The notes beneath the pieces were generated by a model. It saw only the letters and a program-made list of their open reading frames with translations, was not told where the DNA came from and did no database searches. From positions 113,365 through 177,364 of the forward strand of contig NZ_FMYY01000013.1 in NCBI RefSeq assembly GCF_900101595.1: a stretch of 64,000 nucleotides of DNA, given 5' to 3'. Shown here one piece after another: positions 18,421 through 26,970 of this stretch. The stretch's first letter is position 1. Every line of letters begins with the position of its first letter. The translations under genes were made by a program, and so were the position numbers. The stretch comes from Paenibacillus sp. cl123 (lineage in GTDB: Bacteria; Bacillota; Bacilli; Paenibacillales; NBRC-103111).

Positions 18421-19011
18421 CTAGTCCAAATCGAGCAGATTGCGGTGCAAATAGTTGTCGTCGAGCGCCTTCGTGAGATCGAATACCGTATGAGCGAGAT
18501 CCAGATTCTCGAAGGCGTGCTCACAGGAATCCTTGTAAGCCATCTCTTCTTCATAATGGGACATGTATCGCTCGATCATATCCGGCGAGTCGCCGCGTTC
18601 CTGCTCGCGCCGCTGCACCGTATCGCGATCCGCGTAAATGAAAATGCGCACCGCACGGTCGCCGTATACCTTCTTCAGCGTCTCTGCGCCGTACCGGTTC
18701 AGAACCAAATATACCGCGCCATGCTTCTGCAACTGGTCGACCACATCGGCATCCTTGATTCCGTACCGGTTGCCGTCGATCTCGATAACCTCGATAAATT
18801 CGTTCCTGGCTTCCGCCTCCGCAAAGGTTGCAGCCGAAACAAAATGATAATCCTGCCCGTCTACCTCGGATGAGCGGGGAGGGCGGGTCGTGTACGAAAT
18901 TACCTGCTTGATTCCCAGCGTACTGCCTGACATCTGAGCGACCGTTCTGCGTCCTGCCCCATTGGGGCCAGTGAATACAAATATGAGTTCTTGATTGTTC
19001 AGTTCGTACAT
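18421..19011 (-). CDS. Guanylate-kinase-like protein with altered P-loop
   Basis: The 196-residue protein has the fold signature of guanylate kinase: P-loop GPNGAGRRT (15-23), the GMP-binding SYTTRPPRSSEVDGQDYHF segment, and a lid-type Arg-rich helix (DTVQRREQERG). Guanylate kinase phosphorylates GMP to GDP. The invariant P-loop lysine (GxGKGT) is Arg21 here, which normally abolishes or strongly lowers nucleotide phosphoryl transfer. The housekeeping gmk usually sits next to rpoZ, so this is probably a paralogue with a changed or regulatory role. GGAGGG lies 6 bases before ATG; a terminator follows. Confidence 0.8.
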   Translation of the reverse strand: MYELNNQELIFVFTGPNGAGRRTVAQMSGSTLGIKQVISYTTRPPRSSEVDGQDYHFVSAATFAEAEARNEFIEVIEIDGNRYGIKDADVVDQLQKHGAVYLVLNRYGAETLKKVYGDRAVRIFIYADRDTVQRREQERGDSPDMIERYMSHYEEEMAYKDSCEHAFENLDLAHTVFDLTKALDDNYLHRNLLDLD

Positions 19012-19275
19012 AGAAACCCTCCCTCGATAGTGAAGTGCAGTTCCTTGCCGATTGCTTACCCTTCATATTACATGAGTTCTGTTTTCTGGTAAAGGTTTAT
19101 GGCAAACTGTACGGGAACGATTCATCTTTTCGAGATGGCGTGCGGCAGCTGTCGGAGAAAAGGACGGAAAGTAAAGAGGGCGTCGTCGGAGCGGGACTGC
19201 TTATTGGAGGACAGTTCAGAGAACCCTGAGTAATAACGGAAAAATCGTGCAAAGCGGTCTCGTATAGCTGGCAAA

Positions 19276-19590
19276 TGGAGGATTTATGGGGGAAACCGGA
19301 TAATAGGCTCCGAACGTGCGATCGAGGTGGAGGATTTGTGTGGAAAACCGGACATAATGCTCCGGACGTGCGCTTGAGGTGGAGGATTTGTGTGGAAAAC
19401 CGGACATAATGCTCCGGACGTGCGATCGAAGTGGAGGATTTGTGCGGAAAACCGGATAAAAGGCTCCGGACGTGCGATCGAAGTGGAGGATTTGTGTGGA
19501 AAACCGGACATAATGCTCCGGACGTGCGCTCGAGGTGGAGGATTTGTGCGGAAAACCGGACAGAATACTCTCGGTTTACGGTCGAAAGGG
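19276..19590. repeat. Six-copy 52-bp tandem repeat
   Basis: Near-identical units begin at 19276, 19328, 19380, 19432, 19484 and 19536, exactly 52 bp apart; the last is diverged after about 40 bases. Each unit contains TGGAGGATTT and, in most copies, a small dyad CCGGA-N8-TCCGG. Because 52 is not a multiple of three, each unit changes reading frame, so the long frame open on the minus strand is a by-product and not a protein gene. The surrounding interval 19012-19737 (726 bp) holds no other gene that I can support. Function unknown. Confidence 0.9.
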
Positions 19591-19737
19591 GATATGCGTG
19601 GAACATTCGTTACTACTTAGGTCTCCAGGGGCAGAGGAGTCCTAAGCAGTAACGAGTATCCTGTCATTTTTTAAACGAGGCTGACGTTGCGCAGAGAGCC
19701 AGCCACTTGGCATATGCGGCCAGTAGGTCAGAGGCTT

Positions 19738-21618
19738 CTACCGCCCGCGTCGTCCGCCGGGAGGCCGACTTTGCTGCCGCTTGCCGCCCGATGCGCCGCG
19801 CGGCTGCTGCCGGCCGCCCTTCGCTGCCGGCTTGCCAGGCGCGCCGCCGCGCCCGCGCGGTGCGGCGCTGGCTCCGCGGCCAGCGCTTGAGGCGCGTCCG
19901 TCCTGGCGGGGACGCGCTTCCTCGCGCTCGCCGCCGAAGCGTGCGCCAGCATTTTGCCCGCCCGGAACCGACGGGCGGCCCGAGCCTGCGCTGCCGCGGG
20001 CGCGCAGCTGGGTGAAGCTCTTCGTTTCGCGCTCCGCGTCGAAACGAGAGCTCGCTTCACCCAGCGCTGCGCGCCCGCTCGCACCGCGCCCGCTTGCGCC
20101 ACGCTCACTCGCGCCGCGCCCGCTTGCGCTGCGCCCACTCGCGCCACGCCCGCTCGCACCGCGCCCGCTTGCGCCACGCCCACTCGCGCCGCGCCCGCTT
20201 GCGCCACGCCCGCTCTCGCTGCGCCCGCTTGCGCCACGCCCGCTCTCGCTGCGCCCGCTTGCGCCACGCCCGCTCGCGCCGCGCCCGCTCGCGCCACGCC
20301 CACTCGCGCCGCGCCCGCTTGCGCCACGCCCACTCGCGCTGCGCCCGCTCGCACCACGCCCGCTCGCGCCGCGCCCGCTCGCACCACGCCCGCTCGCGCC
20401 ACGCTCACTCGCGCCGCGCCCGCTCGCGCCGCGCCCGCTTGCGCCACGCTCACTCGCGCTGCGCCCGCTCGCTCGCTCGCCGCCAGCGCTGTCCGGCGCC
20501 GGCTTGCCAGCCCGCTGCTTGGGCAGCGTCGCTTTGATGCCGCGCTCGATCAGCTCGATATACTCGGCGTCGCGCGGAGCGGCCAGCGTGATGGCTTTGC
20601 CGGTTTGACCGGCGCGACCGGTCCGGCCGATACGGTGAATATAGTTTTCCGCGTCGTGCGGGATATCGTAATTGAACACATGCGTGATGCCTTCGATATC
20701 CAGACCGCGGGCAGCCAGATCGGTAGCGATCAGCAGCTGGATCTTGGCATCGCGGAACCGCTTCATCACCTGCTCGCGCTTCGCCTGTGTCAGATCCCCA
20801 TGCAGCTCGTCGCAGGAGTACCCGCGCTCGGCCAGCTCGGCTCTAAGCTTGCCGGCGCGGAGCTTCGTCCGGCAGAAGATCATCGCCAGGTAAGGGTTCT
20901 CGTCGTCGATCAGCTTGCAGAGCGTGTCCAGCTTGCCGCGGTCGGTCGTCTGAATCAGCAATTGCTCGATGCCGTCGAGCGTAACCCGCTTGGCTTTTAC
21001 TTCGACTTCAAGCGGGTTGCGCATATAAATTTTGGCCAAGTCGCGGATGCGCTGCGGCATGGTGGCCGAGAACAGCAGCGTTTGGCGTCTGGACGGGGTA
21101 ACCGAGATGATCTCCTCCACCTCGGGCAGGAAGCCCATATGAAGCATCTGATCGGCCTCGTCGAGCACGAGAATGGACAGCTTATGCAGAGCGACCGATT
21201 CGCGGCGGATATGATCCAGCAGTCGGCCCGGCGTTGCTACAATAATATGCACGCCGCCTTCCAGCTTGCGCAGCTGCCTCTCAACATCTTGTCCGCCGTA
21301 GGCAGACAGCACGTTCAGACCCATCAGCGGCGCCCAGCGCTGCACTTCCTCCGTAATCTGAATGGCCAGCTCGCGGGTCGGTGTGACGATCAGCGCCTGC
21401 ACATGGGATTTGGAAGGGTCCGCCGTCTCCAGAATAGGGAGGACGAAGGCCAGCGTTTTGCCTGTTCCCGTCTGAGCCTGAGCGATCAGATCGCTGCCGG
21501 ATAATATTGTGGGGATAGCTTCCTTCTGAATGGGCGTCGGCTCCTGATAGCCGAACTTCAGCAGAGCCTCAGACACTTGTTCGCTTACGCCTAGTGAGGC
21601 AAATTCGTTTTTCTTCAT
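19738..21618 (-). CDS. DEAD-box RNA helicase with long Arg-Gly-Ala-Ser pentapeptide tail
   Basis: The 626-residue protein has all helicase motifs: Q motif (GYQEPTPIQ, 23-31), AQTGTGKT (48-55), PTRELA (80-85), DEAD (153-156), SAT (184-186), [10 protein letters not shown] and [10 protein letters not shown] (328-337). It belongs to the CshA/CshB-type ATP-dependent helicases that remodel RNA and act in ribosome assembly and mRNA decay. Residues about 381-518 are about 27 pentapeptides of the form [G/E]R[G/S][A/E]S (DNA 20065-20478), followed by another Arg/Gly-rich tail to ...PPGGRRGR. Such basic tails bind RNA. AGGAGA lies 9 bases before ATG. Repeat number probably varies among strains. Confidence 0.92.
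   Translation of the reverse strand: MKKNEFASLGVSEQVSEALLKFGYQEPTPIQKEAIPTILSGSDLIAQAQTGTGKTLAFVLPILETADPSKSHVQALIVTPTRELAIQITEEVQRWAPLMGLNVLSAYGGQDVERQLRKLEGGVHIIVATPGRLLDHIRRESVALHKLSILVLDEADQMLHMGFLPEVEEIISVTPSRRQTLLFSATMPQRIRDLAKIYMRNPLEVEVKAKRVTLDGIEQLLIQTTDRGKLDTLCKLIDDENPYLAMIFCRTKLRAGKLRAELAERGYSCDELHGDLTQAKREQVMKRFRDAKIQLLIATDLAARGLDIEGITHVFNYDIPHDAENYIHRIGRTGRAGQTGKAITLAAPRDAEYIELIERGIKATLPKQRAGKPAPDSAGGERASGRSASERGASGRGASGRGASERGASGRGASGRGASGRGASGRSASGRGASGRGASGRGASGRGASGRGASGRSESGRGASGRSESGRGASGRGASGRGASGRGASGRGASGRSASGRGASERGASGRGASGRAALGEASSRFDAERETKSFTQLRARGSAGSGRPSVPGGQNAGARFGGEREEARPRQDGRASSAGRGASAAPRGRGGAPGKPAAKGGRQQPRGASGGKRQQSRPPGGRRGR
20065..20478 (-). repeat. 15-bp coding tandem repeats inside the helicase tail
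   Basis: About 27 imperfect 15-bp units encode the [G/E]R[G/S][A/E]S pentapeptides. Their DNA identity is high and the GC content is well above the rest of the window, which makes slippage or recombination likely. The opposite strand is also open over this stretch, which is a consequence of the repeat. Confidence 0.85.
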
Positions 21619-21720
21619 TATAATATCTCCTAAATCGCAAATTTTGCACGAGCGGGTGCGCTCAAGCCGCTTCGATATGATTTCTACTTATTAATAATGC
21701 ATTCTACAGCATGCAGGCAT

Positions 21721-21767
21721 AAAAAGAAACTGCCAGGCGCCGCTCAAGGCCGCGCATGTGCAGTTTC
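21721..21767 (-). terminator. Terminator of the YhcN-type gene
   Basis: GAAACTGC (21726-21733) pairs with GCAGTTTC (21760-21767), with additional pairing of the GC-rich interior; on the minus strand a CTTTTTAT tract follows. Confidence 0.7.
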
Positions 21768-21775
21768 AGAGTTGG

Positions 21776-22483
21776 TTATTCCCGGCCGTTCGCCTCCGCC
21801 TGATTAGGGATGGTCGGCTCCGTTCCGAAGGTGCGCTCCATCAACTCAATGAATGAATTTTTGTACGGCTCCAGAGACCGACCCTGCCAGCTTTCTTGAG
21901 CCATACGGTTGAATTCATTCACCACGATGCGGTTGGCCGAGATATAGACATCGGTGACGCTTGGCTGCAGCAAACGAATTTTCTCCGCAATTTTCTGCTT
22001 GAACAGATGGGACAAATGCTCGTGATGCATCTCCGTTTCGGCACCGCTGCTGCCTGAAATCAGATCGTCCGGGTTGGCATTGTCGCTTTGCGGGGTGTAA
22101 GGATTATACAAACCTTTGACCAATCCGTAATTATTAGTCTCCGTGCCCTTGATATCTCCCCCGCGCGTCCCGCTGGCCGTGCTATCGATCGTAATGGCCG
22201 TGTAGGCGATATTGTCGCCCATCATTACGATGGCGCTGTTTACCCCGTCCATCGCCGCCACTTGATCGGATAAAAATTGATTCATCTCCAAATTGGCTAT
22301 TCGATGGCTGACGGGAGCGTGCTGCTGAGCGGTCTGGTAAGCGCGCGAAGTGTCTTGTCTGGGCTGATCGCGTTTGCTGCCGTAATTGTTCGCGCTGTTG
22401 TAATCGTACTTGCTGAAGCATCCGGTCAAGAAAACGCAGCCGAGGAACACGGTTATGACGGGTATCGTACGAATCATTCGCAT
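21776..22483 (-). CDS. YhcN/YlaJ-family sporulation lipoprotein
   Basis: The 235-residue protein has a lipoprotein signal with lipobox FLTGC (Cys about 22), a polar linker, and the YhcN/YlaJ domain (HRIANLEMNQFLSDQVAAMDGVNSAIVMMGDNIAYTAI, given here by its limits HRIANLE...NIAYTAI) plus a C-terminal helical part. Homologues are spore-envelope or forespore inner-membrane lipoproteins made under sigma-G; their action is unknown. GGAGG lies 12 bases before ATG. No convincing sigma-G promoter could be assigned. Its presence supports a spore-forming host. Confidence 0.85.
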   Translation of the reverse strand: MRMIRTIPVITVFLGCVFLTGCFSKYDYNSANNYGSKRDQPRQDTSRAYQTAQQHAPVSHRIANLEMNQFLSDQVAAMDGVNSAIVMMGDNIAYTAITIDSTASGTRGGDIKGTETNNYGLVKGLYNPYTPQSDNANPDDLISGSSGAETEMHHEHLSHLFKQKIAEKIRLLQPSVTDVYISANRIVVNEFNRMAQESWQGRSLEPYKNSFIELMERTFGTEPTIPNQAEANGRE

Positions 22484-22918
22484 GGTGGCTCATGACCTCC
22501 CTTTCTCGGGCAAAATAGGATCTGGCGGCTGCATAGGCTAGAGGCTGAACGTTTGCAGCGAAAACTTCCCTAATGCCTTGAGCTTAGGATGAGTTTAGCC
22601 GGCGAATTTGATTCGGACGAAGGAAGGCCAAAACATGCATAAAGAAACCGCATAATGGAAATAAACAAATAGAGTCTGAATCAAGCGGGAAAGAACGCAA
22701 TTGAACGCTTTCAAGAGGGGGGACAAGAGCTGTGCCAAGCCTGAAAAACCCGCATAAATCAAGAAAAAATCAGGAGTTATGACCGTTTTGTGAACTTCTC
22801 TAGATTCATTGACAAAAAACAGGGACGAATTTATAGTTAATATGGTGATTAGGTTCATTGACAAAAAATGACCTATTTTGTTCGAAAAATACTTGCTTTT
22901 TAAGGTGGGATTGAGAAG
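22484..22918. other. AT-rich divergent intergenic region before ctaC
   Basis: The 435 bp between yhcN (minus) and ctaC (plus) contain no supported gene. The right part holds the ctaC promoter and a second copy of its -35 context. No riboswitch-like or terminator-like structure was found in 22560-22800. Confidence 0.5.
22809..22837 (+). promoter_or_regulatory. Strong sigma-A promoter of the ctaCDEF operon
   Basis: TTGACA (22809-22814), a 17-base spacer and TATAGT (22832-22837) form a near-perfect promoter with a leader of about 75 bases. The 15 bases TTCATTGACAAAAAA recur at 22854-22868, inside the leader, with no -10 at the right distance; the duplicate may be a regulator site or a decayed promoter. 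Confidence 0.75.
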
Positions 22919-23956
22919 ATGATTCGATGGCAAAATCTGTGGCGATCCATCCCTCTTTTTGGGTTGATGATGCTGCTGCTAACGGGGTGTGGAGACGATA
23001 CGATTTCCGCCTTGAAGCCAAGGGGTCCGGTAGCCAGAGATCAGCTGTACTTGATGAAGCTAAGCTTTTTCATCATGATCGCGGTCGTCGTTGTTGTATT
23101 TGTACTCTATATTTACGTCTTGTTCCGCTTCAGAAAGAAAAAAGGCGAGAAGGACATCATTCCAAAACAAGTTGAAGGCAGCCATACGCTGGAGATTATC
23201 TGGACGACTATCCCGATTATCCTGCTGCTCGTATTGGCTGTGCCGACGGTACAATACACGTTCAAGCTTCTGGAAGACCACAGAGACAACAAGGATGCGC
23301 TGCATGTCAAAGTAACGGCGCACGCTTTCTGGTGGCAGTTCGACTATCCTTCGCTGGGCATTGCGACAGCACAGGATCTGGTTATTCCGACAGGCAAGAA
23401 AATTGCCTTCGAGCTGACGGCGTCCGACGTGAAGCACTCCTTCTGGGTTCCTTCGCTCGGCGGCAAGATGGATACGAACCCTGGATTGACCAACGTCTAT
23501 TACCTGGAAGCGGATGAAGCGGATACGTTCCTCGGCAAGTGCGCGGAGCTGTGCGGAGCGTCCCACTCCTTGATGGATTTCAAGGTGAAATCTATGGATC
23601 AAGCCCAGTTCGACCAATGGGTGTCCAAGATGAAAACACCGGCTGCCATACCGGCCGATGCGAAAGCCGGCGAGCAGCTGTTTAAAGACAACTGTCTCTC
23701 CTGTCACGCGGTGAACGCGCAGGGCTTGGGCGCAGGCCCGAACCTGAACGGCTTTGCTTCCCGCGAAAGAGTAGCGGGCATTCTGCCTCATGATGATGCG
23801 AAGCTCAAAGAATGGATCAAGGACCCGCAATCGATCAAACCTGGCGCCAAAATGCCTGGTTTCTCGGAAGGCGCTCCTAATATGCAAAAAGCGCTCAAGG
23901 ATCAAGAGCTTAATGATTTGGTTAAATATTTGAACTCGTTGAAGCTTCCTCAGTAA
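22919..23956 (+). CDS. ctaC: Cytochrome caa3 oxidase subunit II (CuA plus cytochrome c)
   Basis: The 345-residue protein is a lipoprotein (lipobox LLLTGC, Cys near 24) with two membrane helices (about 45-70, 90-110). An extracellular CuA domain holds the ligands of CAELCGASHSLM plus an upstream His. A fused C-terminal cytochrome c carries CLSCH and an axial Met in KMPGF. It accepts electrons from cytochrome c domains and passes them to subunit I. The fused heme c defines the caa3 type used in aerobic respiration of Bacilli. AAGGTGG precedes ATG by about 12 bases. It is the first gene of the ctaCDEF operon. Confidence 0.96.
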   Translation: MIRWQNLWRSIPLFGLMMLLLTGCGDDTISALKPRGPVARDQLYLMKLSFFIMIAVVVVVFVLYIYVLFRFRKKKGEKDIIPKQVEGSHTLEIIWTTIPIILLLVLAVPTVQYTFKLLEDHRDNKDALHVKVTAHAFWWQFDYPSLGIATAQDLVIPTGKKIAFELTASDVKHSFWVPSLGGKMDTNPGLTNVYYLEADEADTFLGKCAELCGASHSLMDFKVKSMDQAQFDQWVSKMKTPAAIPADAKAGEQLFKDNCLSCHAVNAQGLGAGPNLNGFASRERVAGILPHDDAKLKEWIKDPQSIKPGAKMPGFSEGAPNMQKALKDQELNDLVKYLNSLKLPQ

Positions 23957-23985
23957 CGAGCATCAAGGAAAAGGAGGTTAAACAC

Positions 23986-25836
23986 GTGGCACATGCTCAT
24001 ACGGTAAAACGTCATACCGGGCTGATGGACTGGCTAACAACGGTTGACCATAAAAAAATCGGCATTCTGTATCTGCTTGCGGGCGGGATATTTTTCCTGC
24101 TGGGCGGACTTGAAGCGTTATTGATTCGTATTCAGCTGCTTTATCCGAACCAAAGTATTTTTATCGGCGACACCTTTAACCAATTGACGACGATGCATGG
24201 AACAACGATGATTTTCTTGGCTGCGATGCCGGTTATCTTCTGTTTTATGAACGCCATCGTGCCGCTGCAGATCGGCGCGCGCGACGTTGCGTTCCCCTTC
24301 GTCAATGCACTCGGTTTTTGGTTGTTCTTCTTCGGCGGCGTGCTGCTGAACACATCCTGGTTTTTGGGAGGCGCTCCTGCCGCAGGCTGGACGGCATACC
24401 CTCCATTATCGGGTATTGTCGACAGCACGGGCGTATTCAAGGGCGTTGATTTTTATGTGCTCGGTTTGCAGATCGCAGGTCTCGGTACGCTGATCGGGGG
24501 GATTAACTTCCTCGTCACGATTATCAATATGCGTGCGCCTGGCATGACGTATATGAGAATGCCTATGTTTACATGGGCATCGTTTATTACATCGCTTCTC
24601 ATCTTGTTCGCTTTCCCTGCCATTACGGTAGGTCTTGTTGAGCTGATGTTCGACCGGATTTTCGGCGGCGCCTTCTTCGATGTATCGAAGGGCGGTAATC
24701 CGGTGCTTTGGGAGCATATTTTCTGGATCTTTGGTCACCCTGAGGTGTACATCCTGATCTTGCCGGCATTCGGTATTATTTCCGAGATCGTAGCGACCTT
24801 CGCCCGCAAGCGCCTGTTCGGCTACAGCTCGATGGTATTTGCTACAGCTTTGATCGGATTTTTGGGCTTCATGGTTTGGGCGCATCACATGTTTACAACG
24901 GGTATCGGACCTGTAGGGGATGCGATATTCGGGGTAGCGACGATGGCTATCGCCGTTCCTACGGGCGTCAAGATCTTTAACTGGCTGTTCACGCTGTGGG
25001 GCGGACAAATTCGCTTTACGACAGCCAACATGTTCGCAACATCCTTCATCCCGACGTTTACGATGGGTGGAGTTACCGGGGTCATGCTGGCCGTTCCGGC
25101 AGCCGACTTCCAATATCATGATACGTATTTCGTCGTTGCTCACTTCCACTACGTTATCGTCGGCGGTCTGGTGCTTGGCTTGTTCGCGGCTTCTTACTAC
25201 TGGTGGCCTAAGATGTTCGGCCGTCTGCTGAACGAAACCTTAGGAAAAATTCACTTCTGGACTTTCTTTATCGGCTTCCATATGACGTTCTTCCCGCAGC
25301 ACTTCCTGGGCCTTATGGGGATGCCGCGCCGGGTATTTACGTTCGAGCCGGGAGTCGGGCTTGAAGAAGGCAACTTTATCAGTACGATCGGCGCTTTCCT
25401 GATGGGTGTCGGTACGATCGTGTTCCTGATCAACATTATTTCAACGGCCCGCAAACCGATGACGGCTCCTGCCGATCCATGGGATGCGCGTACGCTGGAG
25501 TGGACGATTCCATCGCCAGCGCCGGAGTACAACTTCAAGCAGACTCCGCTCGTTCGCGGCTACGATGCTTTCTGGAAAGAGAAGATGGCAGGCAACAAAG
25601 AGATGACGCCGGCCGAACCGATCGGTTCGATCCATATGCCGTCTCCATCGATTCTTCCGTTCCTGATGTCCTTGGGTCTTTTCATCGCAGGTTACGGATT
25701 CATGTATCACGTGTACTTGGTAAGTATATTGGGTATCGGCTTCACCCTGGTTTGTATGTTCTTCCGTTCGGTTTATGACGATCACGGGTTCCATATCGAG
25801 CCTGAAGAGCTTAATGATAAGGGGGTTAAGGCATGA
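23986..25836 (+). CDS. ctaD: Cytochrome caa3 oxidase subunit I
   Basis: The 616-residue integral membrane protein contains the catalytic heme-copper centre that reduces oxygen to water and pumps protons. Visible landmarks are a low-spin heme ligand in TTMHGTTMIF, the CuB histidine and cross-linked Tyr in HPEVYILILP, the HH pair in VWAHHMFTTG, and the heme-ligand histidines in AHFHYVIVGG. About 14 membrane helices are expected and the hydrophobicity agrees. The start is GTG 23986, with AAAGGAGG 9 bases upstream. It overlaps ctaE by 4 bases (ATGA). Confidence 0.97.
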   Translation: MAHAHTVKRHTGLMDWLTTVDHKKIGILYLLAGGIFFLLGGLEALLIRIQLLYPNQSIFIGDTFNQLTTMHGTTMIFLAAMPVIFCFMNAIVPLQIGARDVAFPFVNALGFWLFFFGGVLLNTSWFLGGAPAAGWTAYPPLSGIVDSTGVFKGVDFYVLGLQIAGLGTLIGGINFLVTIINMRAPGMTYMRMPMFTWASFITSLLILFAFPAITVGLVELMFDRIFGGAFFDVSKGGNPVLWEHIFWIFGHPEVYILILPAFGIISEIVATFARKRLFGYSSMVFATALIGFLGFMVWAHHMFTTGIGPVGDAIFGVATMAIAVPTGVKIFNWLFTLWGGQIRFTTANMFATSFIPTFTMGGVTGVMLAVPAADFQYHDTYFVVAHFHYVIVGGLVLGLFAASYYWWPKMFGRLLNETLGKIHFWTFFIGFHMTFFPQHFLGLMGMPRRVFTFEPGVGLEEGNFISTIGAFLMGVGTIVFLINIISTARKPMTAPADPWDARTLEWTIPSPAPEYNFKQTPLVRGYDAFWKEKMAGNKEMTPAEPIGSIHMPSPSILPFLMSLGLFIAGYGFMYHVYLVSILGIGFTLVCMFFRSVYDDHGFHIEPEELNDKGVKA

Positions 25837-26456
25837 GTGCAGCACATCACGAAGTAGGCGGTGCCCTGCCACCCCACGCGGAGACAGCGACACTGGAAGG
25901 CAAGAACAAGGTTCTGGGCTTCTGGCTGTTCCTGGGCGGCGAGTGCGTACTGTTCGGTACGCTCTTCGCCTCCTTCATCGCCCTGCGCAATCAAGTTCCT
26001 GACGGACCTACCGCTGAGCATTTGTTCCAGCTTGATCTGGTTGCTATTTCGACCTTCATTCTGCTTACAAGCTCGCTCACCAGCGTTTTCGCGACTATGG
26101 CTCTGCATCGGGGCCAGTTCCAGAAGCTTCAAGGCTGGATGTTTGTTACTGTTTTGCTCGGTCTGGCATTCCTTGGCCTGGAAATCTATGAGTTCGTTCA
26201 CTATGTGCATGAAGGCCATACGTTCTCGAAGAGCGCATTCGCTACATCCTTCTATACGCTTGTCGGGTTCCACGGAGCTCACGTGGCGTTCGGGGTGCTA
26301 TGGATTTCACTGCTGATTATTTCGGGCTTTAAGAAAGGTCTGACAACTGTCACAGCTCCTAAGTATTATGTAGCCGGACTGTACTGGCACTTTATCGACG
26401 TTGTGTGGGTGTTCATCTTCACGGTAGTTTACCTGCTCGGAAAGGTGGGTCCATAA
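25833..26456 (+). CDS. ctaE: Cytochrome caa3 oxidase subunit III
   Basis: The 207-residue membrane protein has five hydrophobic helices, the usual number for bacterial short subunit III. It begins with a polar N-terminus, then FWLFLGGECVLFGTLFASF; the conserved Glu lies in GGE, and a later FHGAHVAFGVLW helix carries the family histidines. It stabilises subunit I and its proton uptake. The ATGA overlap with ctaD implies coupled translation. Confidence 0.95.
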   Translation: MSAAHHEVGGALPPHAETATLEGKNKVLGFWLFLGGECVLFGTLFASFIALRNQVPDGPTAEHLFQLDLVAISTFILLTSSLTSVFATMALHRGQFQKLQGWMFVTVLLGLAFLGLEIYEFVHYVHEGHTFSKSAFATSFYTLVGFHGAHVAFGVLWISLLIISGFKKGLTTVTAPKYYVAGLYWHFIDVVWVFIFTVVYLLGKVGP

Positions 26457-26458
26457 GC

Positions 26459-26776
26459 ATGGCGAACCAACATTCTTCTTCATCGGCAGACAATCATCGT
26501 CACCGGTTGGAAGGGCCGCGGAACCACTATGTCTCGTACATCATCTCGATTGTACTGACGATGCTTTCCTTCGCTGTCGTCATGTACGGAGGTTTGGACA
26601 GAACGTTCATTATCTGGTTTCTGACGGGACTCGCGCTGATCCAGATCGTGTTCCAATTGGCATATTGGATGCATATGAAGGATCGCGGTCATTTCTTTCC
26701 GATCGTGGGATTATGCTTCGGATTTTTCATTGCTTTAACGGCTCTAGCAGCCGCTGTTTACTGGATGTGGTGGTAA
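26459..26776 (+). CDS. ctaF: Cytochrome caa3 oxidase subunit IV
   Basis: The 105-residue protein has a His/Ser-rich polar N-terminus and three membrane helices, ending in VYWMWW, as in the COX4_pro family of small subunits. AAAGGTGG at the end of ctaE provides the ribosome site for ATG 26459. It is the last gene of the ctaCDEF unit and a terminator follows within 10 bases. Confidence 0.92.
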   Translation: MANQHSSSSADNHRHRLEGPRNHYVSYIISIVLTMLSFAVVMYGGLDRTFIIWFLTGLALIQIVFQLAYWMHMKDRGHFFPIVGLCFGFFIALTALAAAVYWMWW

Positions 26777-26784
26777 CATAGTTG

Positions 26785-26827
26785 AAAAAGAGGCGGCTTG
26801 TCACTTGTTGAACAGCCCCTCTTTTTT
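26785..26827 (+). terminator. Terminator after ctaF
   Basis: An A5GAGG-c-GGCT arm (26785-26798) pairs with AGCC-c-CTCT6 (26814-26827) around a short loop, ending in six T residues. It separates ctaCDEF from ctaG. Confidence 0.8.
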
Positions 26828-26859
26828 AAGTTATGCCGCGAAGCCTCCGGCTTCGGTGG

Positions 26860-26892
26860 ATGCCCGCTTGCCTTGGGCAAGGCGGGCATGCC
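26860..26892. other. Very stable hairpin in the ctaG leader
   Basis: ATGCCCGCTTGCC and GGCAAGGCGGGCAT are complementary apart from one bulged base, separated by TTG. No T-run follows. It lies between the ctaF terminator and ctaG and could be an RNA-processing or stability element, or part of a regulator site. Confidence 0.5.
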
Positions 26893-26970
26893 TTTGGGAT
26901 GGCTTGCGAAATAATTCACGAATTAGACACAGCTCCGGAGAACAAGCCGGGAAGGAAGGAGTCATTCGAT

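Noticed and set aside
19276-19590. CRISPR array
   Set aside because: Units are contiguous 52-bp repeats without unique spacers, and no cas gene is nearby.
19097-19606. 169-codon minus-strand open frame over the tandem repeats
   Set aside because: The 52-bp unit rotates through all three frames and none contains a stop, so the frame is an artefact of the repeat; no ribosome site or family match.
19781-21504. Long plus-strand frames (LAPRP- and ARPAC-rich) opposite the helicase gene
   Set aside because: They mirror the GC-rich pentapeptide repeat; composition is extreme and the opposite frame encodes a complete DEAD-box helicase.
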